Shown: positions 37,954 through 46,761 of the stretch, in pieces
How the letters are laid out: each line of letters starts with the position of its first letter
How positions within the stretch are numbered: position 1 is the first letter of the stretch
Assembly: GCF_015354315.1 (NCBI RefSeq)
Contig: NZ_JADKYY010000001.1
Span: forward strand, 62,001-126,000
Origin: Planobacterium oryzisoli
Lineage (GTDB): Bacteria > Bacteroidota > Bacteroidia > Flavobacteriales > Weeksellaceae
Length of the DNA stretch: 64,000 nt
Direction: 5' to 3'
Translations under genes and position numbers: made by a program
Notes under the pieces: generated by a model
Told to the model about the DNA's origin: nothing
Seen by the model: only the letters and a program-made list of their open reading frames with translations
Databases searched by the model: none

Positions 37954-38607
37954 ATGGATCAGATTTTATTAATCATTATAGTACTAACCGGTGTTATTAG
38001 CTATTACGCTTTGAATAACCAAGCGGTATTTGAAAAATACAAGTTTAATGTAGGCGATATAATCCACCGAAAGGAATATATTCGGTTACTGTCCGCTGGA
38101 TTTTTGCATGCAGACTTCATGCACTTGGCATTCAATATGCTGACGCTCTATTTTTTCGGACCCATTGTCCTGGAAGCCTTTGGGGTAATTGGGTTCTTGC
38201 TGGTGTATTTAGGATCTATACTGCTTGGTAACCTTTTCTCATTGTTTCTCTATAAGCACCAGGGTTGGTATAGTGCGATCGGTGCGAGTGGAGGAGTGTC
38301 CGGGATTCTCTTTAGTGCAATTGCTGTCTATCCCCAGATAGGCATTTACTTTTTCTTTATTCCCATTGCTATTCCAGGATATATTTTCGGCTTACTCTAC
38401 TTTGGGTATTCGGTATATATGATGCTTAATCCACGCCCTCACGACAATATAGGACATGCAGCGCATTTAGGTGGAGCGTTCTTTGGATTGGTCTATGCCA
38501 TTGCAGTACTGCCGGAACTGGCCCTTGGGAATGCCCGCTATATACTTATTATGTCCCTGCCACTACTGTATTTATCGTACCAAATCTTCGTGCGAAAAAA
38601 GATTTAG
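37954..38607 (+). CDS. Rhomboid-family intramembrane serine protease
   Basis: 217 residues with six membrane segments. HADFMHLAFNMLTLYFFG is the conserved loop-2 block with the oxyanion Asn; the nucleophile lies in GASGGVSGILF and the partner His in NIGHAAHLGGAFFG. The catalytic Ser-His dyad is therefore intact. These proteases cleave transmembrane segments of client proteins in the inner membrane; clients unknown. It is the last gene of the parE-parC transcript and converges on prmC. Confidence 0.93.
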   Translation: MDQILLIIIVLTGVISYYALNNQAVFEKYKFNVGDIIHRKEYIRLLSAGFLHADFMHLAFNMLTLYFFGPIVLEAFGVIGFLLVYLGSILLGNLFSLFLYKHQGWYSAIGASGGVSGILFSAIAVYPQIGIYFFFIPIAIPGYIFGLLYFGYSVYMMLNPRPHDNIGHAAHLGGAFFGLVYAIAVLPELALGNARYILIMSLPLLYLSYQIFVRKKI

Positions 38608-38611
38608 CTAC

Positions 38612-39412
38612 CTACTTTATACCCACCACGAAACGGTCGTTGCCGGAAAGGTCCTGAATTAGTTCAGTGCGGGTACATACCTTATTAAATAAGTCCAAGG
38701 TCTCATTACCTAATTTCTGGTTTATTTCCACTAGAACTAGCCCACCGCTACGAAGGTGGGATTGTGCATCTTTAGCCAACTTCCTATAGAAAACCAGTGG
38801 ATCAGGTCCCGGGGCAAAAAGAGCATTGTAGGGTTCAAAACCAAGCACATTGCGCTCAATGTTTTGGAGTTCTTCTTCTGAGATGTAGGGTGGATTGGAG
38901 ATTAAAACGTCTACGTTTTGTACAGGAAAACTACTACGAAGGTAGTCCATGCAAACAAATTCGATTTTCTGCAAGTGGCGCTGCGCGTTACTCTTCGCTA
39001 TCTCAATCGCTTCTGGGGATACGTCTATTCCCCATACCACTGCGTGCGGCTGATGTATCTTGAGAATTATTGGTATAACTCCTGAGCCGGTCCCGATATC
39101 TACTATGGTAAGGTGTTCTTTGAAATCTTTTTCTAGTGCTATCCTCTGTAGGGCTAGTTCCACAAGTTCTTCGGTTTCAGGTCGTGGTATTAGAACGGAG
39201 GGAGTAACCACGAAATCTTTTCCATAAAAGGTACTCTCACCTATAATATATTGGTATGGTTCTGATTGCTCCAGCCTTAATAAAGCATTCCTAATTTCGC
39301 TCTCTCGAGTAAAATGGCCGCTGATCTGTTGGTAGAGAAACCTTATTTCGGATTGTGAATAGAGATGTTGAAGCCTACGATCAAATTCCAACTGTAGCGA
39401 AAATGCATCCAT
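38612..39412 (-). CDS. prmC: Release factor glutamine methyltransferase
   Basis: 266 residues. Methylates the GGQ glutamine of peptide release factors RF1 and RF2. The N-terminal helical domain ends with LIPRPETEELVELAL; motif I IVDIGTGSGVIPI, and the NPPY motif in LISNPPYISEEELQ, bind the target glutamine. The ATG at 39412 is used because it starts 1 bp after the yaaA stop codon; a longer frame would overlap yaaA by 25 codons. Third gene of tsaC-yaaA-prmC. Confidence 0.95.
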   Translation of the reverse strand: MDAFSLQLEFDRRLQHLYSQSEIRFLYQQISGHFTRESEIRNALLRLEQSEPYQYIIGESTFYGKDFVVTPSVLIPRPETEELVELALQRIALEKDFKEHLTIVDIGTGSGVIPIILKIHQPHAVVWGIDVSPEAIEIAKSNAQRHLQKIEFVCMDYLRSSFPVQNVDVLISNPPYISEEELQNIERNVLGFEPYNALFAPGPDPLVFYRKLAKDAQSHLRSGGLVLVEINQKLGNETLDLFNKVCTRTELIQDLSGNDRFVVGIK

Positions 39413-39413
39413 A

Positions 39414-40175
39414 TTAGCGAGTGAAAGTGATTTTTTGATCGGTTGATAAAGACTCCTCGTACCGGTAACCCTCCAGATTAAACCCAAAGAGCTGTTCCTT
39501 TTTGGTAACTTGATGTATTGCGCAGTAACGGACCATTAATCCCCGTGCGTGTTTGGTATAGACTACGATGTTTTTGGGTTTGCCTGATTTTAATTCCAAG
39601 AATTCTACATCCAGCACCTGATTAGTAAGTTGTTTGAAATCGAGTGCCCTTGCATATTCAGCACTTGCTAGATTTAAAATAATTTCTCCTTTTTTCAGTT
39701 CTTTGGATAGTCGCTCAGTAAGGATTTCTTTCCAGAAAGAGTATAGGTCTGAATGACCTTCTATTGCAAATTTCCGGCCCATTTCCAAGCGGTAAAGCAT
39801 AATACGGTCCGAGGGACGTAACAATCCGTAAAGACCTGAAAGAATTCGGTAATTCTTTTGTAAGTACTGTAGTTCCGCCTCGCCCAGACTTGAAGCATCA
39901 AGGCCTCTGTATACTTCTCCCTGAAATGCAAAAATGGCCTGGGCGCTTTCAGATGTTTTGGGATGGGGTACCCAGTTTTGAAAACGTTCCCAATTTTCAT
40001 CAGCCAGTTTATCGGAAATCTCCATCAGTTTTTTTAGGTACTGAGGAGTCTTTGTTTTTATAACTTCATGAAGAGCGGTTGCCTGCTCAATAAAAAGGGG
40101 AGTGGAAGATCTTAAAGGAGATTCCACTTTGTGGCCGGTCTTCATTAGTTTTGCCGGAGAAGTAACTATCTTCAT
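39414..40175 (-). CDS. yaaA: Peroxide stress protein YaaA (DUF328)
   Basis: 253 residues, family-typical length. Starts MKIVTSPAKLM, with FQGEVYRGLDASSL, RILSGLYGLLRPSDRIMLYRLEMG and the C-terminal EGYRYEESLS signature. In E. coli YaaA lowers free iron during hydrogen peroxide stress and binds DNA-like substrates. Middle gene of a three-gene operon with tsaC upstream (32-bp gap) and prmC downstream. Confidence 0.95.
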   Translation of the reverse strand: MKIVTSPAKLMKTGHKVESPLRSSTPLFIEQATALHEVIKTKTPQYLKKLMEISDKLADENWERFQNWVPHPKTSESAQAIFAFQGEVYRGLDASSLGEAELQYLQKNYRILSGLYGLLRPSDRIMLYRLEMGRKFAIEGHSDLYSFWKEILTERLSKELKKGEIILNLASAEYARALDFKQLTNQVLDVEFLELKSGKPKNIVVYTKHARGLMVRYCAIHQVTKKEQLFGFNLEGYRYEESLSTDQKITFTR

Positions 40176-40207
40176 TTACGGTATTTTGTACTATGGTTGT
40201 AGTATAA

Positions 40208-40819
40208 TTATAACTGCCCTTTACCTTCACGGATGATCTCAGGTTCACCTGAGGTTAGATCGACCACAGTGGAGGCGGTGTTGTCTCCAAATCCCGAATC
40301 AATTACGACATCTACCAGATTCTCGTATTTTTCGGCTATCAACTCAGGATCTGTGGTGTATTCCAAAACTTCATCGTCGTCTTTGATTGAAGTGGAAGCG
40401 ATTGGATGGCCTAACTTTTCCACAATTAGCTGAGGAATGTTATGCTCCGGAACGCGTATGCCAATCGTCTTTTTCCCTTTATAGGCTAGAGGAAGATTTT
40501 TGTTTGCTTCCAAGATGAAAGTGAACGGGCCGGGGATATTATTCTTAAGAATTCTAAAGATGCTTGTGTCGATCGGTTTAGTATACGCGGATAAGTGACT
40601 CAGGTCATTGCATATAATAGAGAATTGCGCCTTTTCGAGTTTTACCTTCTTGACTTGAGCCAAACGTTCCATGGCACGGATATTATTTATATCGCATCCA
40701 AGAGCGTACACAGTATCCGAGGGATAGATTATAAGACCTCCGTCTCTTAAGACTTTTACCACCTCGTCTATAGCGTTTTGCTGTGGATTTTCAGGATGTA
40801 TTCTAATTATGCGTGCCAT
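40208..40819 (-). CDS. tsaC: Threonylcarbamoyl-AMP synthase (TsaC/Sua5 family)
   Basis: 203 residues, YrdC-like domain only, without the Sua5 C-terminal domain. It makes threonylcarbamoyl-AMP from threonine, bicarbonate and ATP for t6A37 in ANN-decoding tRNAs. Motifs: GGLIIYPSDTVYALGCD near 27-43, and GIRVPEHNIPQLIVEKLGHPIASTS near 120-145. A -7 box ends just 4 bp before the ATG, so the mRNA may be leaderless. First gene of the operon. Confidence 0.94.
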   Translation of the reverse strand: MARIIRIHPENPQQNAIDEVVKVLRDGGLIIYPSDTVYALGCDINNIRAMERLAQVKKVKLEKAQFSIICNDLSHLSAYTKPIDTSIFRILKNNIPGPFTFILEANKNLPLAYKGKKTIGIRVPEHNIPQLIVEKLGHPIASTSIKDDDEVLEYTTDPELIAEKYENLVDVVIDSGFGDNTASTVVDLTSGEPEIIREGKGQL

Positions 40820-40823
40820 TAAG

Positions 40824-40831
40824 CAAAGTTA
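40824..40831 (-). promoter_or_regulatory. -7 promoter box touching the tsaC start
   Basis: TAACTTTG on the minus strand, its last base 5 nt before the A of the ATG. The predicted transcript would start at the start codon itself. Confidence 0.5.
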
Positions 40832-40891
40832 CTAAATTCTCTTCTGAGCCCAATAAAGCTTCACATTATTTGCAAAATGAAAGAAATTGTG

Positions 40892-40899
40892 TATATTTG
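40892..40899 (+). promoter_or_regulatory. -7 promoter box of the tRNA-fMet pair
   Basis: TATATTTG, 11 bp before the first tRNA; transcription should start within a few bases of the mature 5' end. Confidence 0.6.
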
Positions 40900-40910
40900 C
40901 AATCCAATAT

Positions 40911-40983
<73 letters not shown>

Positions 40984-41039
40984 CTAATTCTACGAAGTTT
41001 TCATTTGCGGATGTGATGGAAATTTTTATTACCAAACAC

Positions 41040-41112
<73 letters not shown>

Positions 41113-41122
41113 CTAAGAAAAT

Positions 41123-41156
41123 ACAGAGAATCACAAAGTGGTTCTCTGTTTTAATT
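41123..41156 (+). terminator. Terminator of the tRNA-fMet pair
   Basis: ACAGAGAA/TTCTCTGT extended by T-G and CAC/GTG around an AAA loop, with TTTTAATTT after it. The last bases touch the methyltransferase start codon region, so that gene may depend on read-through. Confidence 0.75.
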
Positions 41157-41157
41157 T

Positions 41158-41859
41158 ATGGTCATGATTGATTTACCGGGTTTAGCAATAAAAGATTATT
41201 ATGAGCAAAATCGTTCAAGCAGACTTTATGTGCACGATAGGTTTGGGCCCAAAGTTCTTATGCCGGTGTCTTTGTATTTTAGAAGTTTTGCACAAATGCC
41301 CGAGCTGGAGCAGTTGGCAGTGCGTAGTAGTAAAGGGTCTGTTTTAGATATTGGTGCTGGAGCGGGTTCACATGCCCTTGAGCTGCAGGAAAGAGGATTG
41401 GACGTGTGTGCCTTGGAGATCTCAGAAAGTGGCTGCAAGGTAATGAGAGATAGAGGAGTGAGGGAAGTAGTATGTGCAGATTTTTTTTCATTTTCAGGTA
41501 GGAAGTACGACACACTGCTACTGCTAATGAACGGCATAGGCTTGTGCAGCGATTTACAGGGGTTTGGGGTTTTCTTAGAAAAAGCCAAAGAGCTTCTAAA
41601 GACAGGCGGGCAGATTATTTTCGATTCGTGTGATATTAAGTATATGTACGAAGAGTTCATCCTTCCTTCCAATTATTATTATGGTGAAGTGGAGTGTAGT
41701 TACCAGTACGGTTCTTTAAGGAGTGCTTGGTTCAAATGGCTCTATATAGATTACAGTACCATGCAAAAAATAGCCCGCAGTAAAGGGTTTGAGTCGGAGC
41801 AATTAGCTAAAGATAGTAACCATCAATATCTCGCAAAATTAACTTTAAGTGCTTTATAG
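41158..41859 (+). CDS. SAM-dependent methyltransferase (class I)
   Basis: 233 residues. SAM-binding motif I is VLDIGAGAGSHALEL near residues 61-75; the acidic ribose-binding residue follows in CALEIS, and LLLLMNGIGLC is the post-II region. The long loop and C-terminal YQYGSLRSAWFKWLYIDYSTM resemble small-molecule methyltransferases. No substrate can be given. A second ATG two codons later (41164) is an equally possible start. It stands between the tRNA-fMet pair and a bidirectional terminator. Confidence 0.82.
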   Translation: MVMIDLPGLAIKDYYEQNRSSRLYVHDRFGPKVLMPVSLYFRSFAQMPELEQLAVRSSKGSVLDIGAGAGSHALELQERGLDVCALEISESGCKVMRDRGVREVVCADFFSFSGRKYDTLLLLMNGIGLCSDLQGFGVFLEKAKELLKTGGQIIFDSCDIKYMYEEFILPSNYYYGEVECSYQYGSLRSAWFKWLYIDYSTMQKIARSKGFESEQLAKDSNHQYLAKLTLSAL

Positions 41860-41919
41860 GATATAATTTATAAGTACTTATAAATGAATAAAATATATAA
41901 TTTATATCAGAAGATACTT

Positions 41920-41957
41920 TAAAAAAAAGCATCGGTTCTAAACCGATGCTCTTTTTA
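41920..41957. terminator. Bidirectional terminator between methyltransferase and fsa
   Basis: AGCATCGGTT/AACCGATGCT, 10 bp with a CTA loop, A-rich on the left and CTTTTT on the right. It serves both converging genes. The 41860-41920 stretch is plain AT-rich sequence. Confidence 0.88.
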
Positions 41958-41972
41958 AAGTTCTTTTTCTTT

Positions 41973-42626
41973 TTATTTCATTTTCTTAGAATCTTCTATA
42001 AACTGAGCGAGTCCTTTGTCTGTTAAAGGGTGATTCAATAAACTTAAGATTGGAGCCAAAGGAGATGTAATTACATCGGCGCCAAGTTTAGCACAATCAA
42101 TTATATGCATGGAGTGGCGAATCGACGCTGCAAGAATTTGTGTAGGGTAACCGTAGTTGTCAAAAATAGTACGGATTTCATTAATAAGGTTCAGACCGTC
42201 GACAGATATATCGTCCAGTCTTCCTAGAAATGGAGAAACGTAGGTAGCCCCGGCTTTTGCTGCTAACAAGGCTTGACCAGCGGAAAAAATTAGGGTGCAG
42301 TTGGTTTTTATTCCTTTATCGGTAAAATATTTAAGGGCTTTGATTCCGTCTTTTATCATTGGAATTTTCACAACAATATTAGGATGAATCGCCGCAAGTT
42401 CTTCTCCCTCTTTGATCATTTCCTCGTAGGTAGTAGATAGGACTTCGGCTGAGATGTCTCCATCAACGATCTCGCAAATAGCACTGTAGTGTGCATTGAT
42501 AGCCTCATTGCCGCTAATTCCCTCCTTAGCCATAAGGCTGGGATTGGTAGTTACTCCATCCAGGATACCAAGATCCTGTGCTTCTTTGATTTGCTCTAAA
42601 TTAGCAGTGTCGATAAAAAATTTCAT
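41973..42626 (-). CDS. Transaldolase/fructose-6-phosphate aldolase (FSA type)
   Basis: 217 residues, the short subfamily of transaldolases. [36 protein letters not shown] is the diagnostic opening. The Schiff-base lysine is in [11 protein letters not shown] (near residue 86), and [13 protein letters not shown] is the phosphate-site region. Bacteroidota usually use this form in the pentose phosphate pathway as the transaldolase; fructose-6-phosphate aldolase activity is possible and cannot be decided by eye. Promoter TATCTTTG upstream. Confidence 0.93.
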   Translation of the reverse strand: MKFFIDTANLEQIKEAQDLGILDGVTTNPSLMAKEGISGNEAINAHYSAICEIVDGDISAEVLSTTYEEMIKEGEELAAIHPNIVVKIPMIKDGIKALKYFTDKGIKTNCTLIFSAGQALLAAKAGATYVSPFLGRLDDISVDGLNLINEIRTIFDNYGYPTQILAASIRHSMHIIDCAKLGADVITSPLAPILSLLNHPLTDKGLAQFIEDSKKMK

Positions 42627-42652
42627 TGTAAAAGTGGGTTTTTGCTTTCCGA

Positions 42653-42660
42653 CAAAGATA
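42653..42660 (-). promoter_or_regulatory. -7 promoter box of the transaldolase gene
   Basis: TATCTTTG on the minus strand; predicted leader about 22 nt. Confidence 0.55.
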
Positions 42661-42773
42661 TGAAAATCGTCTGGCAGAAGGTAGTAAAGTTTTAGCCAAG
42701 AAAGCTTATTTAAAGAATAACCCGCACAAGGTTCGAATGGTATAATGTATGCGGACCTCTCGCAGAAAATCGC

Positions 42774-42781
42774 TATATTTG
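42774..42781 (+). promoter_or_regulatory. -7 promoter box of the GH43 gene
   Basis: TATATTTG; predicted leader about 20 nt. The divergent gap to the transaldolase gene holds no other recognisable element. Confidence 0.55.
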
Positions 42782-42806
42782 ATAGGAAGTTTATTTTTTC
42801 TTACGC

Positions 42807-44564
42807 ATGAAATCCTTTTTATCTCTCTCATTGCTATGCGTGTCAACAGCAGTTGTCTTTGCACAACAAGAAACCTATTGTAATCCCATCAATATAGATT
42901 ACGGGTATACTCCCTTTGAAGTTTTTTCCAAACAAGGAAAGCATAGGGCCACTGCAGATCCAGTCATTGTGAACTTCAAGGACCGTCTCTTTCTCTTTTC
43001 TACTAATCAGGAGGGGTATTGGCACAGCGAGGACATGCTGAATTGGAAATTCGTTTACCGTAAGTTCTTGAGGGATGACAAATATATACACGATTTAAAT
43101 GCTCCAGCAGCCTGGGTTATGGACGATGCTCTTTATGTGTACGGTTCTACCTGGGAATCGGATTTTCCTATATGGAAAAGTAAGAATCCCACCAAAGACG
43201 AATGGGAAATTGCAGTGGATACACTTAAAGTGGGTGCTTGGGATCCTGCATTTCACTACGATCAGGACACCAAGAAGTTATTTCTTTATTGGGGTTCTAG
43301 TAACGAATGGCCTTTATTAGGAACAGAAATTAATACCAAGACGATGCAGAGTGAAGGCTATGTGAAACCCATTCTACGACTAAAACCTGAAGACCATGGG
43401 TGGGAACGCTTTGGTGAATACAACGATAATGTATTTCTGCAACCATTTGTAGAGGGCGCATGGGTAACAAAGCATAACGGAAAGTACTATATGCAGTATG
43501 GTGCTCCCGCTACTGAATTTAGTGGCTATGCAGATGGAGTGTATGTGTCAAGCAATCCACTGGAAGGATACCAGTACCAAAAGCACAACCCATTTTCCTA
43601 CAAACCAGGCGGATTTGCAAGGGGTGCGGGGCATGGATCTACTTTTCAGGATAAATATGATAATTACTGGCACGTATCAACCATTTTTATCTCCACTAAA
43701 AATAATTTTGAAAGGCGGTTAGGAATATGGCCTGCAGGATTTGATAAGGATGATGTAATGTACAGTATTACGGCGTATGGAGATTATCCCACGTACACTC
43801 CAGAATACGCTCAAGGTCAGGACTTCACAAAAGGACTGTTCACTGGATGGATGCTGTTGAATTATAACAAGCCTGTTCAAGTGTCCTCCACCCTGGGAGG
43901 CTACCATGCCAATTACGGAGTGGATGAGGATATAAAAACATACTGGAGTGCCCAAACCTCCGGCAAGGGAGAGTGGTTTCAGACTGACTTGGGTACTACC
44001 TCTACTGTGTATGCGATTCAAGTGAATTATGCTGACCAGGATGTTGAGTTCATGGGAAAAACCCTTGGAAAAGCGCACCAGTATAAAATTTATGGTTCAC
44101 TAGATGGTAAGAAGTGGTCAACAGTGGTTGATAAGAGTAAAAATACTACGGATGTTCCGCACGACTATATTGAATTAGAGAAACCGGTGAAAGCGCGTTT
44201 TCTCAAGATGGAAAATAATAAAATGCCAACCGGAAAGTTTGCTCTAAGTGGTCTTAGGGCGTTCGGAAAGGGATCCGGACCCGTGCCTGCTCCCGTGGAA
44301 AATTTTGTACCCTTACGAGCAGATCCTAAAAAACATGGAGAACGGCGCAGTATTTGGATGAAGTGGCAACAGAATTCTCTTGCAGACGGATACGTGATTT
44401 ATTTTGGAAAAGATCCTGACAAGCTCTATGGAAGTATAATGGTTTATGGTAAAAATGAGTATTTCTTTACTGGAGCCGACCGTACGGATACATACTATTT
44501 TCAAATAGAGGCATTCAATGCTAATGGAATTTCCGAGCGTTCACAAATATATAAATCAGAGTAA
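42807..44564 (+). CDS. Secreted family 43 glycoside hydrolase with F5/8 type C and Fn3 domains
   Basis: 585 residues, signal peptide cleaved near FAQQ (about 20). Residues 25-330 form a five-bladed propeller of the GH43 kind: catalytic-base Asp in HRATADPVIVNF, pKa-modulating Asp in GAWDPAFHY and general-acid Glu in QPFVEGAWVTKH. Residues about 350-490 are a discoidin (F5/8 C, CBM32-like) module (DEDIKTYWSAQTSGKGEWFQTDLG), then a fibronectin type III-like end. Likely an exo-acting xylosidase or arabinofuranosidase; substrate not decided. The next gene begins 1 bp downstream. Confidence 0.9.
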   Translation: MKSFLSLSLLCVSTAVVFAQQETYCNPINIDYGYTPFEVFSKQGKHRATADPVIVNFKDRLFLFSTNQEGYWHSEDMLNWKFVYRKFLRDDKYIHDLNAPAAWVMDDALYVYGSTWESDFPIWKSKNPTKDEWEIAVDTLKVGAWDPAFHYDQDTKKLFLYWGSSNEWPLLGTEINTKTMQSEGYVKPILRLKPEDHGWERFGEYNDNVFLQPFVEGAWVTKHNGKYYMQYGAPATEFSGYADGVYVSSNPLEGYQYQKHNPFSYKPGGFARGAGHGSTFQDKYDNYWHVSTIFISTKNNFERRLGIWPAGFDKDDVMYSITAYGDYPTYTPEYAQGQDFTKGLFTGWMLLNYNKPVQVSSTLGGYHANYGVDEDIKTYWSAQTSGKGEWFQTDLGTTSTVYAIQVNYADQDVEFMGKTLGKAHQYKIYGSLDGKKWSTVVDKSKNTTDVPHDYIELEKPVKARFLKMENNKMPTGKFALSGLRAFGKGSGPVPAPVENFVPLRADPKKHGERRSIWMKWQQNSLADGYVIYFGKDPDKLYGSIMVYGKNEYFFTGADRTDTYYFQIEAFNANGISERSQIYKSE

Positions 44565-44565
44565 C

Positions 44566-45093
44566 ATGAAAGCCACCTTAACATTATTTCTTCTCTGTAT
44601 CGGCCTGTGCTGCACGGGACAAATTAAAAACTTACGAATGCAAAGTTCGGGTTCACAGCCTCTGGTGCTGGTAAATAACACCATTTGTGGATTTGGTTTT
44701 TATAAATCCCTTCAAAATGCATTAATAGAAAGTATGCATGTGTACAATAAAAAATTGCCTGAAGACATGAAAGCTTTCGGTTCGTTTCTTTCTCGAGGTA
44801 TCATCTCTATTCAAACTACAAAGCCGTTAGAAGCGGAGCCCTCATTTACCTTGCAGCAACTCAATCAAATGAACGGCATTGCAAAGGACAATCCTGTGGA
44901 AGTGGATGGAGTAGTCATTTCCGATTCACAAGTCAGAGTTTTTGCAAAATCCATAGCCCTGCTAAAAACGCAGAAGAAAAGTCTGGAACCACAGCTTATT
45001 GTACTAACAGAAAATAATGCGAACAATTACCGCTCCATTATAATGCCCCGTAAGGACAGTTATTTAGAGCAGACCTCTACTACTTTACCGTGA
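44566..45093 (+). CDS. Secreted hypothetical protein with plug-like pattern
   Basis: 175 residues with a signal peptide (LFLLCIGLCCTGQ, about 1-18); Cys14-Cys15 could also make it a lipoprotein, though the lipobox is poor. The mature part is faintly like a TonB receptor plug: QPLVLVNNTICGF, then AFGSFLSRGIISIQTTKP in place of the usual YGSRGANGVIVITTK. There is no barrel. Directly after the GH43 gene and surely co-transcribed, so it may help in glycan handling. This reading is tentative. Confidence 0.6.
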   Translation: MKATLTLFLLCIGLCCTGQIKNLRMQSSGSQPLVLVNNTICGFGFYKSLQNALIESMHVYNKKLPEDMKAFGSFLSRGIISIQTTKPLEAEPSFTLQQLNQMNGIAKDNPVEVDGVVISDSQVRVFAKSIALLKTQKKSLEPQLIVLTENNANNYRSIIMPRKDSYLEQTSTTLP

Positions 45094-45117
45094 CTGTTAC
45101 TAGGAATGTAGTCTGGT

Positions 45118-46419
45118 CTAATGTTCTTTCCTTCTTTCATAATTGTACGAGCCCTGCCATTTGGTATTTAACTGTTGTCGTATTTTCTCTTCTGTAGTAT
45201 TATGACCAGGATGGTAGTATACCGTTCCATCTAATTGATCTGGCAGAAACTGTTGCTGCGTGAAGTTTCCTTGATAGGAATGTGCATACTTGTAATTTTT
45301 TCCATAGTCCAGAGATTTCATCAACTGTGTCGGCGAATTTCTAAGATGCAGAGGTACCGGGAGATTTCCCGATCGTCGTACTTCCTCGACAGCCGCATTA
45401 ATCGCTGTATAGGTACTGTTGCTTTTTGCCGATACTGCTAAGTATACTGCGGTCTGACTTAAGATTATTCTAGACTCAGGATATCCAATGACGCTCACTG
45501 CTTGAAAGCAGGAATTTGCCATGGTCAGTGCCTGCGGATTAGCTAGACCTATATCCTCACTGGCTAAAATCAATAGCCTACGTGCAATGAATTTCAAATC
45601 CTCACCCGCCTCAATCATTCGTGCTAGCCAATATACCGCTGCGTTGGGGTCAGATCCACGGATGGATTTTATAAATGCTGAAATAATGTCGTAGTGCTGC
45701 TCTCCATTCTTGTCGTAGAGTACAATATTTTCCTGCAGCGTTTCCTTGGCCATCTCCGAGGTTATTAAAGTGGTGTCCGTGGATAGGTATTGGCCTAGGA
45801 CAAGGTCCACGGCATTAATCAGTTTACGTGCATCGCCGGCACTGTAATGTTTAAAGACAGCAGTATCCTCAATAGCGAACTGGCTATGGTGCAGTTCGTT
45901 AAAACGCTTGGTGGCCTGATGGGCTAACTGATCTAAATGCTCGTTCTCTAAAGGTTTAAGAACATATACCTGTGAACGTGACAGTAATGCCGACACCACC
46001 TCAAAACTAGGATTTTCCGTGGTAGCGCCCACCAGGACAATCCATCCTTTTTCCACTGCATGAAGAAGGGAGTCCTGCTGGGATTTATTAAAACGATGAA
46101 TTTCATCAATGAACAATACAGGAGCTTTCCCAGAAAAAAGATGCTGATTTTTTGCCTTTTCAATCACTTCACGTACTTCCTTGACTCCACTACTCACTGC
46201 TGATAGTTTATAGAAATCCCGTCCCGACTGGCTCGAAATTATTTCTGCCAAGGTGGTTTTTCCTGTACCAGGGGGTCCCCAGAAAATCATCGACTGCAGA
46301 TGGCCACTTTTCAACATACGGGCAATCGTACCTTGATTACCTGTAAGATGTTGCTGGCCAAGTACCTGATCAAGTGTGGTGGGTCGCATTTTCTCTGCGA
46401 GCGGAATTTGACTGTGCAT
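45118..46419 (-). CDS. rarA: Replication-associated recombination protein RarA (AAA+)
   Basis: 433 residues; clamp-loader-like AAA+ ATPase acting at stalled replication forks (MgsA/WRNIP1 family). Walker A FWGPPGTGKTTLAE; Walker B VLFIDEIHRFNKSQQD; sensor region LVGATTENPSFEVVSALLSR. The C-terminal tetramerisation domain ends YHPGHNTTEEKIRQQLNTKW. The start is put at MHSQIPLAEKMRP, because a minus-strand -7 box (TAACTTTG, 46438-46445) overlaps an in-frame ATG seven codons upstream. Confidence 0.94.
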   Translation of the reverse strand: MHSQIPLAEKMRPTTLDQVLGQQHLTGNQGTIARMLKSGHLQSMIFWGPPGTGKTTLAEIISSQSGRDFYKLSAVSSGVKEVREVIEKAKNQHLFSGKAPVLFIDEIHRFNKSQQDSLLHAVEKGWIVLVGATTENPSFEVVSALLSRSQVYVLKPLENEHLDQLAHQATKRFNELHHSQFAIEDTAVFKHYSAGDARKLINAVDLVLGQYLSTDTTLITSEMAKETLQENIVLYDKNGEQHYDIISAFIKSIRGSDPNAAVYWLARMIEAGEDLKFIARRLLILASEDIGLANPQALTMANSCFQAVSVIGYPESRIILSQTAVYLAVSAKSNSTYTAINAAVEEVRRSGNLPVPLHLRNSPTQLMKSLDYGKNYKYAHSYQGNFTQQQFLPDQLDGTVYYHPGHNTTEEKIRQQLNTKWQGSYNYERRKEH

Positions 46420-46437
46420 ACTCTCTACTTTATTTCT

Positions 46438-46445
46438 CAAAGTTA
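46438..46445 (-). promoter_or_regulatory. -7 promoter box of rarA
   Basis: TAACTTTG on the minus strand overlaps the upstream in-frame ATG at 46440, so that ATG cannot be in the mRNA; the next ATG at 46419 would be preceded by about 14 nt of leader. Confidence 0.55.
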
Positions 46446-46486
46446 ATAAATCTACAAAGGGATGTGCAAGGTGAAATATTTTAAGT

Positions 46487-46494
46487 TATTTTTG
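46487..46494 (+). promoter_or_regulatory. -7 promoter box of yidD-lgt
   Basis: TATTTTTG ends 7 bp before the yidD ATG; predicted leader only about 3 nt. Confidence 0.5.
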
Positions 46495-46501
46495 TACTGG
46501 T

Positions 46502-46735
46502 ATGAACTCGAAATTTCAGCGAATCACAATTTTGCCTCTGGTTTTCCTGGTGCGCGCTTACCAGTTGTTTCTATCTCCATTACTTGGTAAGAACTGCCGG
46601 TACCACCCCACGTGCTCCACTTATATGTTGGAAGCACTGAAAAAATACGGACCCCTAAAAGGGACCTATCTTGGATTAAAGAGGATAAGTAGGTGCCATC
46701 CGTGGGGAGGAGAGGGCTACGACCCGGTACCTTAA
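46502..46735 (+). CDS. yidD: Membrane protein insertion efficiency factor YidD
   Basis: 77 residues. The family signature is complete: [33 protein letters not shown]...[20 protein letters not shown], including the three conserved cysteines. YidD is a membrane-associated amphipathic protein that assists YidC insertion. It usually lies in the rpmH-rnpA-yidD-yidC cluster; here it pairs with lgt (26-bp gap), which also acts on newly inserted envelope proteins. Confidence 0.95.
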   Translation: MNSKFQRITILPLVFLVRAYQLFLSPLLGKNCRYHPTCSTYMLEALKKYGPLKGTYLGLKRISRCHPWGGEGYDPVP

Positions 46736-46761
46736 TAGATACTTAAGCAAAAAAATTTACT

